From positions 1 through 64,000 of the forward strand of contig CAZWDL010000024.1 of the NCBI GenBank assembly GCA_964632995.1: 64,000 nucleotides of DNA, given 5' to 3'. The stretch's first letter is position 1; every line of letters begins with the position of its first letter. Both the position numbers and the translations under genes were made by a program. The notes beneath the pieces are model-generated. The model was not told where the DNA came from. It ran no database searches and saw only the letters and a program-made list of their open reading frames with translations. The DNA comes from CAZWDL01 sp964632995 (GTDB lineage: Bacteria; Bacteroidota; Bacteroidia; Chitinophagales; Saprospiraceae). This document shows, piece after piece, positions 17,456 to 26,093 of this stretch.

Positions 17456-20020
17456 TCACCCACACTCCGAGTACCCGCAGCTCTTGCAATGCAGGCAACC
17501 CTCCTCGTACATAAGCCCGTCGGGATCTTCGCAGTTGGGGCATTGGGCCTTGACCGCTTTGGTGCCGTTGGGGATGAATTGTCTGAGCGCGCGCACCACG
17601 CCGTTCTTCCAGGTACTGATGAAGTCCTCCTCTACGTTGAGGCTGTCGACCAGGTCGACCACGTGCTGCAGGGGCATACCGTGGCGCATCACGCCGGAGA
17701 TGAGCTTGGCGTAGTTCCAGTAGGTTTTGTTGAAAGAGCGGGATAGCCCTTCGATGGTGATGCGATAGCCGTCTTTGTCCATAAACTGGAAGTCGTAGCG
17801 GTTGTCGCCGTTTTCGTCCTGTCCTTTGATCACCCACCCCGTTTTGACGTACTCGGCCAGGCGGAAGGTGTCCACGGCGCGGCCTGTAAATATTTCGTAG
17901 GGTTTGCTATCATACAGGCCAATGACGGCGATCCAGGGTTCATCGCTGTTCATGAAGCGGACAATCTTGGCTTCCAGTCGATCGGGGCGTTTGGGCGACA
18001 TGGTCTCGACGAACGCCGTACGATCCTCTTCCTTCTTCTTGTCGCTGACCAGTACGCCGGAGCGGGAGCCGTCGCGGTAGATCGTACAGCCTTTACAGCC
18101 CACTTCCCAGGCGGTCTGGTAGATTTCCTTCACTTTATCCACCGTCGTTTCTTCCGGCACGTTGACCGTGACGGAGATGGAGTGATCGACCCACTTCTGA
18201 ATGGAGCCCTGCATTTTGACCTTCTGTACCCAATCCACGTCGTTGGCGGTGGCGCGGTGGTAAGGCGACTGCTCGATGATTTGTTGCAGGTCCTCGGCTT
18301 CCATCCTAGTCACCTCGTCTACATCAAAGCCATTGGCCTGCAGCCAGTCGACGAATTTGTGGTGGAAGACGTGGTACTCCTCCCAGTGATCGCCCACCTC
18401 GTCGATGAAGGTGACGTTGGCATCCTTATCGTTGGGGTTGACTTTGCGGCGGCGCTTGTAGCTCACCATAAATACCGGCTCGATGCCCGAGGTAGTCTGC
18501 GTCATCAGGCTGGTAGTACCGGTGGGGGCGATGGTCAGCAGGGCGATGTTGCGGCGGCCGTACCTGACCATATCGTCGTACAGCTCGCTGTCGGCCTCCT
18601 TCAGGCGACTGATAAAGGGGTTTTTCATCTCGCGGCTGGCGTCGAAGATGGAGAAGGGGCCGCGCTCCTTGGCCATATCGACCGAAGAGCGGTAAGCGTT
18701 CAGTGCGATCGTCTGATGTACCTTAGTGGCGAATTCGATGGCATCATCGGAGCCGTACTGCAGGTCCAGACCGGCGAGCATATCTCCTTCGGCGGTGATG
18801 CCTACGCCGGTGCGGCGCCCGTCGATGCAGGTCTTGCGGATTTTGTTCCACAGCTCTCGCTCGACACCTTTGATGTGCTCCGGTTCGGGGTCTTTTTCCA
18901 CCTTTTCGAGGATGCTGTCAATCTTTTCCAGTTCGAGGTCGATAATATCGTCCATGATGCGCTGGGCCAGCTGCACGTGTCTGGAGAATTTCTTGAAATT
19001 AAACTTTGCTTTTTTCGTGAAGGGTTTTTCCACATAACTGAACAGATTGATGGCCAGCAGGCGGCAGCTGTCGTAGGGGCACAGCGGAATCTCGCCGCAG
19101 GGGTTGGTGGAAATGGTGCGGTAACCGAGATCGGCGTAGCAGTCGGGTACCGACTCGCTGGTGACGGTGTCCCAGAAGAGTACGCCAGGCTCGGCGGATT
19201 TCCAGGCATTGTGGATGATCTTATGCCACAGTTTGGCGGCGTCGATTTCCACCTCGTATTCGGGAGTTTCGGCATCCACCGGATACTGTTGCTTATAGGG
19301 CTTACCGCTCATGGCGGCCTTCATAAAATCGTGGTCGATACGCACCGATACGTTAGCACCGGTGACTTTGCCTTGCTCCATCTTGGCGTCGATGAAATCT
19401 TCCGCGTCCGGGTGCTTACTGGAAATGGTCAGCATCAGGGCACCGCGGCGGCCGTCCTGAGCTACTTCGCGCGTGGAGTTGGAATAACGCTCCATAAAAG
19501 GCACGATACCGGTGGAGCTCAGCGCCGAGTTCATCACCGGGCTGCCTTTGGGGCGGATGTGCGACAGGTCGTGGCCTACGCCGCCGCGTCGCTTCATCAG
19601 CTGTACCTGCTCCTGATCGATGTGGATGATGCCGCCGTAGGAGTCGGCGCCATTGCCGATGACGAAGCAGTTGGACAGGGAAGAGACCTGGTAATTGTTG
19701 CCGATGCCGGCCATAGGGCTGCCCTGCGGGACGATGTACTTGAATTCCTTGAAGAGCTCGTATACCTCCTCTTCCGAAAGCGGATTGGGATACTTCGCCT
19801 CGATGCGGGCCACTTCCCGCGCCAGACGCCGGTGCATATCGTCCGGGCTGCGTTCGTAAATGTTGCCGAAGCTGTCCTTCAGCGCATACTTGTTGATCCA
19901 TACGTTGGCCGCCAGTTCGTCGCCTCCGAAGTACTTCGTCGTCGTTTCGAGTACTTCTTTAAACGGGTAGGCCTTGGCGCCCTCACTGGATTGGTTGGTT
20001 ACGGCTATTGAGGTGTCCAT
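17456..20020 (-). CDS. nrdJ: Adenosylcobalamin-dependent (class II) ribonucleoside-diphosphate reductase
   Basis: NrdJ makes deoxyribonucleotides using a B12-generated thiyl radical and works with or without oxygen. The 854-residue protein has the paired reducible cysteines (SNCFV, Cys118) and the active-site NPCGE with Cys308 inside STNPCGEIPL. The catalytic core continues to about residue 640. The family's C-terminal cysteine-rich tail is present (CPNCEDPDGLMYEEGCLHC, then SCGYSECG), thought to bind zinc and relay electrons. Length is as expected. The candidate replication origin lies immediately upstream. I see no class I nrdAB and no cobalamin riboswitch in the leader. Confidence 0.96.
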   Translation of the reverse strand: MDTSIAVTNQSSEGAKAYPFKEVLETTTKYFGGDELAANVWINKYALKDSFGNIYERSPDDMHRRLAREVARIEAKYPNPLSEEEVYELFKEFKYIVPQGSPMAGIGNNYQVSSLSNCFVIGNGADSYGGIIHIDQEQVQLMKRRGGVGHDLSHIRPKGSPVMNSALSSTGIVPFMERYSNSTREVAQDGRRGALMLTISSKHPDAEDFIDAKMEQGKVTGANVSVRIDHDFMKAAMSGKPYKQQYPVDAETPEYEVEIDAAKLWHKIIHNAWKSAEPGVLFWDTVTSESVPDCYADLGYRTISTNPCGEIPLCPYDSCRLLAINLFSYVEKPFTKKAKFNFKKFSRHVQLAQRIMDDIIDLELEKIDSILEKVEKDPEPEHIKGVERELWNKIRKTCIDGRRTGVGITAEGDMLAGLDLQYGSDDAIEFATKVHQTIALNAYRSSVDMAKERGPFSIFDASREMKNPFISRLKEADSELYDDMVRYGRRNIALLTIAPTGTTSLMTQTTSGIEPVFMVSYKRRRKVNPNDKDANVTFIDEVGDHWEEYHVFHHKFVDWLQANGFDVDEVTRMEAEDLQQIIEQSPYHRATANDVDWVQKVKMQGSIQKWVDHSISVTVNVPEETTVDKVKEIYQTAWEVGCKGCTIYRDGSRSGVLVSDKKKEEDRTAFVETMSPKRPDRLEAKIVRFMNSDEPWIAVIGLYDSKPYEIFTGRAVDTFRLAEYVKTGWVIKGQDENGDNRYDFQFMDKDGYRITIEGLSRSFNKTYWNYAKLISGVMRHGMPLQHVVDLVDSLNVEEDFISTWKNGVVRALRQFIPNGTKAVKAQCPNCEDPDGLMYEEGCLHCKSCGYSECG

Positions 20021-20079
20021 GATACCTGAGTGATTTAAAGTGAATTGGAATATTAATAGGATATTGTCGCTAAGGTGAT

Positions 20080-20115
20080 GATTGACGGGGTGACTTTGGA
20101 GTCACCCCGTCAATC
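20080..20115. repeat. Perfect 16-bp inverted repeat upstream of nrdJ
   Basis: Arms 20080-20095 and 20100-20115 are exactly complementary with a TTGG loop. No T-run follows on either strand, so it is not a classical terminator. It lies 60 bp before the nrdJ start and 87 bp from the first DnaA box, and could be an operator, an mRNA leader hairpin or part of the origin. Confidence 0.8.
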
Positions 20116-20199
20116 AGTTCTCGTCTTTATTTTCTTCCCTCGAATAGTGGTAAACCAAGATACGGGCATCTGCCATAAATCAGTAAAATCCGGGGATAA

Positions 20200-20700
20200 A
20201 GTTTTCCACAAGATGTGGATAACTTTTTGTTTTTCCACCCGTCTTCCTGCTACATAAAAAGACAAAACCATACGAGAAAACTTAATAAACAACTGTTTTT
20301 CAAAAAGATGAAAGAAAAACAACAAAAACAAAAAATGGTTTCATCCCCAACAATTTGCGGCAAACATGGCAAGGGATCGAATGCGTTATCCACAAATACA
20401 TGTTGATAAATGTGGAAAAAGTGTGAAAAACTCCGCCCAGCCCACTGTAGTACAGCAGGTGAAAGGCACCCTTGCGGGGAACCGGTTGGAACGCCATTGT
20501 CGTCGAAATTTCCGGAAACGGAAAAGCGATAGTAGCCTGTTAAAATCCGGTCATCAAGAAAAGCATCCCGGTGGTGGGAGGCCCGGAGCGGAAAGCCCGA
20601 TCCGTTTTTGCGGGTGTTCAAAAATTTTCTCTGAAAAAACCGGAAGACTAATATAAGGGAAAGGGGGGTAAAGAGACAAAAGAAGTTTTCCACAGGTTGT
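20200..20700. other. oriC: Candidate chromosomal replication origin (DnaA-box cluster)
   Basis: Two perfect DnaA boxes lie 172 bp apart in a gene-free region: TTATCCACA on minus at 20214-20222 and on plus at 20386-20394. Close variants are TTTTCCACA at 20202-20210 (+), TTATCAACA at 20401-20409 (-), TTTTCCACA at 20411-20419 (-), TTTTTCACA at 20422-20430 (-) and TTTTCCACA at 20686-20694 (+). Between the main groups is a 90-bp A/T-rich tract (about 20250-20340) suitable as an unwinding element. Known origins share this layout. A 9-mer such as TTATCCACA is expected about once per 130 kb per strand by chance. dnaA is not adjacent, which is common in Bacteroidota. Confidence 0.6.
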
Positions 20701-20756
20701 TGGTAAAGAAAAAAGTTCTTGCCCGCCCGTCATTTCGTTCCGGTCGGGTAAACCCC

Positions 20757-20786
20757 ATGGAATTCACGAAGCGACTATTCCACGGG
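20757..20786. repeat. Hairpin repeat with TGGAAT/ATTCCA arms, copy 1
   Basis: The arms tggaat and attcca enclose tcacgaagcgact; the unit is nearly the same as the one at 25903-25929 (same arms, core tcgcaatgcgact). Confidence 0.6.
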
Positions 20787-20850
20787 GTAAAAGTTCTTGG
20801 GATGGACAAAAGTTTCTGGGTTTCTCTCCGTAGAGAAGCAAAAAGGGGAA

Positions 20851-21270
20851 CTACTGTTCATCTCCGGATTCCATTTCCCGTTCGATCTCCTCGACGGTGC
20901 GTCGGATGTCCTCTTTGACCTTTATCCAGCCTTCCTTCACGGTTTGGTCAATGGCAGCCAGTTTTTGCTGCAGTTCGCGGTCGTAGGCGCGGAGCTGCTC
21001 GATTTCGCGTTGTATCCGGGCTTTGGTTTGGCCGGAGGCGTCTTCCAGTTCGCGGTTCAGCTGTTCGAGGCGGCGGTCGATGTCCTGCCGTGCTTCCTGC
21101 AGATCTTCGCGCAGCTGGGCGCGTTCTCTTTTCAGGTCCTCCTTAAGATCTTCTTGGGTCTGTTCCATCTGCTCGGCGGCGTCCTGGGATTCCTGGTCGG
21201 CGTCGCAGGCGGGGAGGATGAATAAGCCTATCACGAAGAGGGCTGTGGTGAATATTATAGTCGCTTTCAT
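20851..21270 (-). CDS. Small coiled-coil lipoprotein
   Basis: A signal peptide of about 22 residues ends in lipobox ILPAC. The mature 117 residues are almost one continuous charged coiled coil (for example DLKEDLKRERAQLREDLQEA, then RRLEQLNRELEDASGQTKAR). The likely location is the outer-membrane inner leaflet or the periplasm. I recognise no family; the pattern recalls murein-lipoprotein-like or OmpH-like helices, without evidence for either. It is transcribed away from the candidate origin. Confidence 0.75.
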   Translation of the reverse strand: MKATIIFTTALFVIGLFILPACDADQESQDAAEQMEQTQEDLKEDLKRERAQLREDLQEARQDIDRRLEQLNRELEDASGQTKARIQREIEQLRAYDRELQQKLAAIDQTVKEGWIKVKEDIRRTVEEIEREMESGDEQ

Positions 21271-21669
21271 GTCTCTGATTTGAATGATTGCAAAAGGAGC
21301 CTACGGCATTTTTGTCGCAGGTCACTTATTCAACGGGGCCAGCAAGTTCATGTTTGCGACGGGACGTTTTGAAAAAGCTTGCCATACTCAAAAAAGGAGG
21401 GCGGCGATTAATACTCAGCGGCCCTGTCGTTTTATCGCACGCTCAGAGAGGGTGATGAGTAGGTTTTGGCGCCGCGAAAAAGAATCAGACCTGTCCGAAT
21501 TACCTCAAAAAATTTCGAATGTAGATGTTGGTCGAGTGTCTCCGAATTCGACCTAAGAGCTTGTTTAAATTTCTTGCGACCCGCCCAAATTATTGGTCGG
21601 GTAAATCTTAGACCGCTACTGCGCAATAGTCGGCTTTTTATCTTACCTTTTTCTACAAAACTTTACGCT

Positions 21670-22133
21670 ATAACCTTCTACGACCTCATCCGTCAGGGCA
21701 AACTGGAAGCCGTAATAGAACGCCTGGCTGAGAACCCAGACTTGTTGGAACAAAAAGATACCAAGGGCTTCCCCCCCCGATCATCTTGGCCAGCTATAAT
21801 AATCAATACGACATCGCAAAGTACCTGTTGAAAAAAGGCGCCAAAGTCGATGCCCGTGATGCGGCAGGCAATACGGCGCTGATGAGCGTCAGCTTCAAAG
21901 GTTATAAGGATATCGCCGAATTGCTGCTGGAGCACAGCGCTGATGTTAAAGTGTGGAACTACGAAGGGATGACGGCACCAAGTTTCGCCGCTGCCTTCGG
22001 CCACGCGGAAATAGCCAGGCTGCTGCTGGAACACGGGGCGGATAAGACGACTGCGGATAAAGAGGGAAACACCCCGTATAGGTATGCACAAATGCAGGGA
22101 CATGAGGAGTTGGGGGAGTTGATGAAGGGATAA
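21670..22133 (+). pseudogene. Ankyrin-repeat protein broken at a poly-C tract
   Basis: The sequence encodes YDLIRQGKLEAVIERLAENP followed, after a frame change, by about four ankyrin repeats (YDIAKYLLKKGAKVDARDAA, DIAELLLEHSADVKV, EIARLLLEHGADKTTADKEG). The break is in a run of eight C residues at 21771-21778; nine would restore one open frame (GFPPP then IILASYNNQ). In addition, the position where I expect the start (before TFYDLIRQG) reads ATA, not ATG, at 21670. Poly-C slippage can be a sequencing error or a phase-variable switch; the missing ATG argues for decay. Confidence 0.7.
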
Positions 22134-22466
22134 AGCAATTTTTTCATACCCTATGGCTCTTCCTGGATCACCCAGGCGCGAAGCAAAGCGAATATCCCGC
22201 CTGCTCCCGGGGGCTACAGGCACCCGGAGGGTTGAATCACTTTTCGGAGGTAGCAGGACGGGATATTTGTCTTCGAAAGTTACTTTTTTAACACGGAGGT
22301 GATGGGAAAGCGCCTCCCCTATGGTCCGCATGATTGATCCTCCTCCGGGCTGCCCTTTCCTGGGACAACCTGACTTTAGCTCAAAAAGTAAGCAATTTCT
22401 ACATCTTAAAGTTTTCCTTTCACTTTGCCTTAAGATACGCTATGTATCAAAATCAACGCTTCCGGC
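22134..22466. other. Intergenic stretch containing a large hairpin element
   Basis: Apart from the structured element at 22191-22267, no gene or clear signal is seen. The last 100 bp are AT-rich. Confidence 0.4.
22191..22267. repeat. 77-bp structured element with long imperfect arms
   Basis: The left arm aatatcccgcctgct pairs with the right arm agcaggacgggatatt (one bulged A), closing a 46-nt loop that itself has a cccgg/ccggg stem. It could be a degenerate mobile hairpin (MITE/REP-like) or a small structured RNA. Confidence 0.55.
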
Positions 22467-22925
22467 TCACTCTTCCTCCGGGGGCGGGCTCTGCCAAAGC
22501 ACATTGACGATCTTCCAGCCCTCGTCGAATTTGGCCAGGTGGAAATAGTCGGCGCCCCAGTGGGCGGTGAGTTTGCCGCTGGCGGTTTTGTCCTGGATGT
22601 CCAGGATTTCTACCTTCTTGGGCGCATCGGCCGGCAGCTAACCCTTGGCGTTCCAATGAGCGGCCAGGCTGACCAGCTGCTGGAAAGTCATCGGCGACAT
22701 ATCGCGGTAGGCCTCTTCGTCGGCCGGGCGCCAGAAGCCTCGCTTGGCTAGTTCGGGATACACGCCGTCGTAGACGCGGGCGGAATCAACTTCATAGAGC
22801 GACTCTACGTAGTCCAGCATAGCCTGACGGACGGCTGTGCTGTCGGCGGCGGTCTGGGCGGTCAGGGAGAAAAAGGAACCTCCAAAGAGGAAGCATGCGA
22901 CGGGTAACAACAGTCGGGTTCTCAT
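22467..22925 (-). pseudogene. Putative lumazine-binding (NTF2-like) secreted protein with internal TAG
   Basis: From the ATG at 22925 there is a signal peptide, then the PF12893-like pattern AVRQAMLDYVESLYEVDSAR and HPELAKRG-type sequence. Translation stops at TAG (22638-22640) after HWNAKG. The same frame then continues with convincing family sequence (APKKVEILDIQDKTASGKLT, then YFHLAKFDEGWKIVNVLWQ) to TGA at 22467. One base change therefore ends the protein about 57 residues early. Family members are about 150 residues. Real stop-readthrough is unlikely, because TAG is an ordinary terminator elsewhere in the window. Confidence 0.75.
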
Positions 22926-23055
22926 GATCGGGTGATTTTGGTTGAAAAATGGATTGTTTTTATGTATAAAACTTAAATTGTTTTCTTTGGACATTGTTCT
23001 GCAGCACACCGACCTAAAGGTCCATAATGGGCTTGAAAACAGACTAAAGCCTGTG

Positions 23056-23469
23056 CTACCGCACCAGCCGCCCTCCGTACCACCTCCGCCGCTCCTTATC
23101 GTTCAAGACAGCGAAAGGCCGCTCCGCGACAGGCGTGTAGGTACGCAGGCGCAGTGGATCATCCCCTGTATGGTAAAAGCTGCCGCGGAAGCCAAAGCCA
23201 CTATTGACAGGCCAGTCCGGCGTATTCGCGTTGCCGGAACCAGTAAGTTGCCCATCCCCCGGCTTACCCGTGAAGGCGCGCCCCGTGGGGTGACCGATGC
23301 TGACCGCCCACTCCCAGAGACTGCCGGAGAGTTCCAGGACGTGATAGTAGGAGGCACCGAAAGTCTCCAACCAGTTGTCGGAAATCAGGTCGCCTTCCCG
23401 GAGTTCTTCGGTCATCAGAAAGCCGCGTTTATTTAAGAGAAAAGTGGATGGTGAACAGATACCGGCCAA
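23056..23469 (-). pseudogene. C-terminal remnant of a SUMF1/FGE-type (formylglycine-generating-like) protein
   Basis: The readable part (FGASYYHVLELSGSLWEWAV, GHPTGRAFTGKPGDG, NSGFGFRGSFYH, and the end WYGGRLVR) is the C-terminal third of the SUMF1/EgtB/PvdO fold. The N-terminal two thirds are missing, and the first 30 residues are not family-like. The remnant follows the truncated serine hydrolase on the same strand, with the boundary at about 23470-23516. That points to one deletion that fused the front of one gene to the back of the other. Confidence 0.75.
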
Positions 23470-23516
23470 CGGCCAAAAGCCGAAAATAAAGGGCCATTAA
23501 AATGGGCAGATCACCA

Positions 23517-24245
23517 CTAATCGGTGAGGCTTAATACTAACTGTGATTCATCGCGAACATAACCCCTTGCCCGCCCGGGAATGATTTGATAATTATCATC
23601 AACAACGGTATGCTCCATACCCTCCGGCTCGAACACCTCTTCCTGCATATAGCGGCTGTAGGTCATCCCCGCAGCGCCTTCGATGACGCAGCCCAGGAGA
23701 TTATAGTTGAAGGAGGTGTATTGAAAATCTGTTCCAGGTTCGAAGAGGAGCGTATCCGCTTCGAAAATGCAGAGAGGATCGGTGATATAGGAATAGTGCG
23801 CCACATTCGTCACCTCTTCTTCCCGGTAATACCGGATGCCGCTTTGCTGGGTCAGCAAATGGCGAACGGTCACCGGCCAGTGCTTTTCCGGAAAGGCAGG
23901 GCAATACTGCTGTACTTCATCGTCGAGCGCCAGCCGGCCTTCTTCCGCTAGTTGTAATACGGCCGTAGCCGTCATCGGCTTACCCACCGAAGCCGAACGA
24001 AACCTGGTTTCCGTTGTGACCGGTACAAAGTTTTCCAGATCGGCAAATCCATAGGCCTGCTTCCAGACCAACCGGTCGTCAATCCCGATCGCGATGCTCA
24101 GTCCCGGTATCTGCTGGCGGGCCATCTCCCGGCTGATGATCCGCTCGATGCTGTCGATCACCGGCTGCGGCAACCCGGTTTGCGAAAAGCTGAAACTGCT
24201 CCACAAACAACTCATGATCAGCCCAACCGCTATCCTGTTTTTCAT
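23517..24245 (-). pseudogene. Truncated serine hydrolase (class C beta-lactamase family)
   Basis: A signal peptide is followed by the beta-lactamase/DD-peptidase fold: catalytic SxxK in RSASVGKPMT (about residues 88-97), then a YxN-like FNYN in QYTSFNYNLLG. The protein stops at residue 242, well short of the 350-400 usual for the family. The third motif (HxG/KTG) and the C-terminal strands are therefore gone. It is unlikely to be active. The intact relative at 24279-25388 lies immediately upstream on the same strand, so this is one member of a tandem pair. Confidence 0.8.
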
Positions 24246-24278
24246 CCTATGTCATTTTAACCTGTTGATCCGGTCCAC

Positions 24279-25388
24279 CTATTTACGCTGCACCAAAATC
24301 TCGTAAGCCGCAGCGGCAACTTCCTCCGCGACGGACCCAAACAGTCTTCCCTCCCCGTAATTCGTGAGGATGATGATGCCGAAACCGTATTCCGGATACA
24401 GCGCCAGGTAAGAGGCATAACCGTCAATATCCCCTCCGTGGTAAATGATGTCGGTGTTTTTGGATTCAGAGTCTATATTAAAACAACCCAGCCCGTAACT
24501 CCAGCGCTCGTTGATCTTCAGATAGGGTTGCTGCTGAATCTCATTCACCGCCGAGGGCGTCAACAGATGCAGCATAAAACGACACACATCCTCCACCGAA
24601 CTGAACAGGTTGCCGGCGCCGGACAAGGCGCCCATGTCCCAGGGTTCCGTTTTGGTTAGCGGATCGACTTCCAGGTAGGGTATGGCGAGCCGTTTTGCAA
24701 TATCTTCAGTCGGAACCAGGCTGCTCTGACTCATTTCCAGGGCGTCAAAAATATAATCGTGCATCAGCTCATTCAGGCTTTTGCCGCTCCGGTTTTCCAT
24801 AACCGTCCCCAAAACCCCGTCCCCAAAATTGGAGTACCGGTACCGTTGACCGGCCAGGGTATCGATCTGCACCATTTCCAGGCCGGCGTACAACTGATCG
24901 ACAGGGAAACCCCGGATAGGGTCCGGATCTGTCCGTTGCAGATTGTCGGGATAGCGGGGCAGCTCGGCAGAATGCGTGGCCACTTCCCGAATCGTAACAA
25001 GTTGCTGCGCTACATCCCTGAGCCCGGGTATCGTATCGGGCAGGTAATCACTTACCGGGTCGTCGAGCGACAGCTGACCCGCAGCGACGAAGCGGGCCAA
25101 CAGGTGCCCGGTAAAGGTCTTGGTTACGGATCCCAGTTGATAGACCGTTTTGGCGTCAGCCGGAACCTTTTCCGCCATATCAGCATAGCCGAAACCCTTG
25201 GCATAAATCGTCTTTCCTCCCCGGACGACGCCTATGGCCAGACTGAGAAAACCGGATTCTTTTACGGCTTCATGGGCAAGTCGGTCAATCCGGGAAAACA
25301 AACTATCCGGGACAGGACGACGGTCCTGACAGGAAAGTAAATGGGCGCCCCCGAAAAGGGCGAGCAGAAAAATAACAGTGCATTTCAT
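24279..25388 (-). CDS. Serine hydrolase lipoprotein, class C beta-lactamase/esterase family
   Basis: An intact 369-residue member of the family. Signal peptide with lipobox HLLSC; catalytic SVTK in LGSVTKTFTGH (Ser and Lys of motif 1); motif 2 Tyr in RYSNFGDGVLG; motif 3 HGG in IIYHGGDIDGY. Such periplasmic enzymes can be D-peptidases, esterases or lactamases, and the sequence does not decide which. The 5' end overlaps the frayed 3' end of the truncated RIC gene by 86 bp, a consequence of a deletion rather than a designed overlap. Confidence 0.88.
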   Translation of the reverse strand: MKCTVIFLLALFGGAHLLSCQDRRPVPDSLFSRIDRLAHEAVKESGFLSLAIGVVRGGKTIYAKGFGYADMAEKVPADAKTVYQLGSVTKTFTGHLLARFVAAGQLSLDDPVSDYLPDTIPGLRDVAQQLVTIREVATHSAELPRYPDNLQRTDPDPIRGFPVDQLYAGLEMVQIDTLAGQRYRYSNFGDGVLGTVMENRSGKSLNELMHDYIFDALEMSQSSLVPTEDIAKRLAIPYLEVDPLTKTEPWDMGALSGAGNLFSSVEDVCRFMLHLLTPSAVNEIQQQPYLKINERWSYGLGCFNIDSESKNTDIIYHGGDIDGYASYLALYPEYGFGIIILTNYGEGRLFGSVAEEVAAAAYEILVQRK

Positions 25389-25779
25389 GTCGGTGTGATT
25401 TTGACCGGCAGGCGGGTGTGTATCTCTGTGATTCCTGTTCCCGGAGTAAACCCAATCCTCCGGTCCTTTCTTCCTTTAAGAGCATAGGTAGGGACCAGTA
25501 GTCAAAAAGCCTATCAGATTTATTGACGATGTAGTCGGCCAGGAAGTCGATTTCCCACTTGTTGTACTCGCTGCTGCGATGGGGACTTTCCCGGTCGAGC
25601 TCAGCGATGGCTTGCAATACAGCCGCCGCATCAACGCCCTTACGTGCACTCGCCTCTTCAACGGAGCGGCCGCCGCCGCAGCAGAAGTCGATGCCGAATT
25701 TTTTGAATACACTGGCGGTCCGGTAATCTTCGGCGACTATTTCGCCGATTTTGCTATGAATGGTGATGGTAGTAGTCAT
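25303..25779 (-). pseudogene. Truncated RIC/ScdA-type iron-sulfur cluster repair protein
   Basis: The first 95 residues are typical: IGEIVAEDYRTASVFKKFGI, the DFCCGGG cysteine motif of the ScdA_N domain, then the start of the hemerythrin region (WEIDFLADYIVNK). From about 25510 downward the sequence loses all similarity, and the frame runs by chance into the neighbouring gene. The di-iron hemerythrin domain (about 150 residues of His/Glu ligands) is missing. RIC proteins repair Fe-S clusters after nitric-oxide stress and often sit beside nos/nor genes, which fits the broken nos cluster upstream. Confidence 0.78.
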
Positions 25780-26093
25780 GATTGCAGTTTTTAAGTTATT
25801 CTATATTGAAGTGGGGGTTGCCGGCGCTGCGCGCGGCCGTCTGAGGGGCCCCTGAAGCAGCCGCTTCAGGGTTGTGGGGGCTCGGCTACCGCCTCCCCGC
25901 TTGTGGAATTCGCAATGCGACTATTCCACAGGGCGGGCAGGTCTGTGGGGTTAGGTTGGCCGGGGGTAATCCGTGGTTACCCCACCCCACAGCGAGAGCG
26001 CGCAGCGAACGAGTCCCCACAAGAAGGGCGCAGCAGCGCCCGTACCCCCACAGACGGCCGCCCGCAGGGCCGGCACCCCCCCACGCTTCCGGT
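25780..26093. other. GC-rich low-complexity intergenic region
   Basis: The region between nosY and the RIC remnant is rich in short G/C hairpins (for example gaagcagccgcttc near 25853, and gtggtta-type arms near 25970) and contains a second copy of the TGGAAT hairpin at 25903-25929. No gene is supported. Confidence 0.5.
25903..25929. repeat. Hairpin repeat with GTGGAAT/ATTCCAC arms, copy 2
   Basis: Perfect 7-bp arms enclose an inner tcgc-aat-gcga mini-hairpin. It shares the arms and the core layout with 20757-20786. Confidence 0.65.

Noticed and set aside
18182..20011. A 609-codon open frame on the plus strand, opposite nrdJ
   Set aside because: It is the antisense of a conserved gene with strong codon bias; its translation is a Val/Gly/His-rich string with no domain. 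The same applies to the long antisense frames opposite lgt (3813-4703) and the EF-G paralogue (49887-50906).
20021..20460. A cobalamin riboswitch in the leader of the B12-dependent reductase
   Set aside because: The leader on the minus strand was read for the B12 box and the conserved CCACTG context. Only a chance GCCCACTGTAG on the opposite strand, far from nrdJ, was found, so no riboswitch is called.
20250..20693. A 147-codon minus-strand frame through the DnaA-box region
   Set aside because: The translation is Phe/Cys/Leu-rich with no domain, typical of AT-rich non-coding DNA, and it would cover the DnaA boxes.
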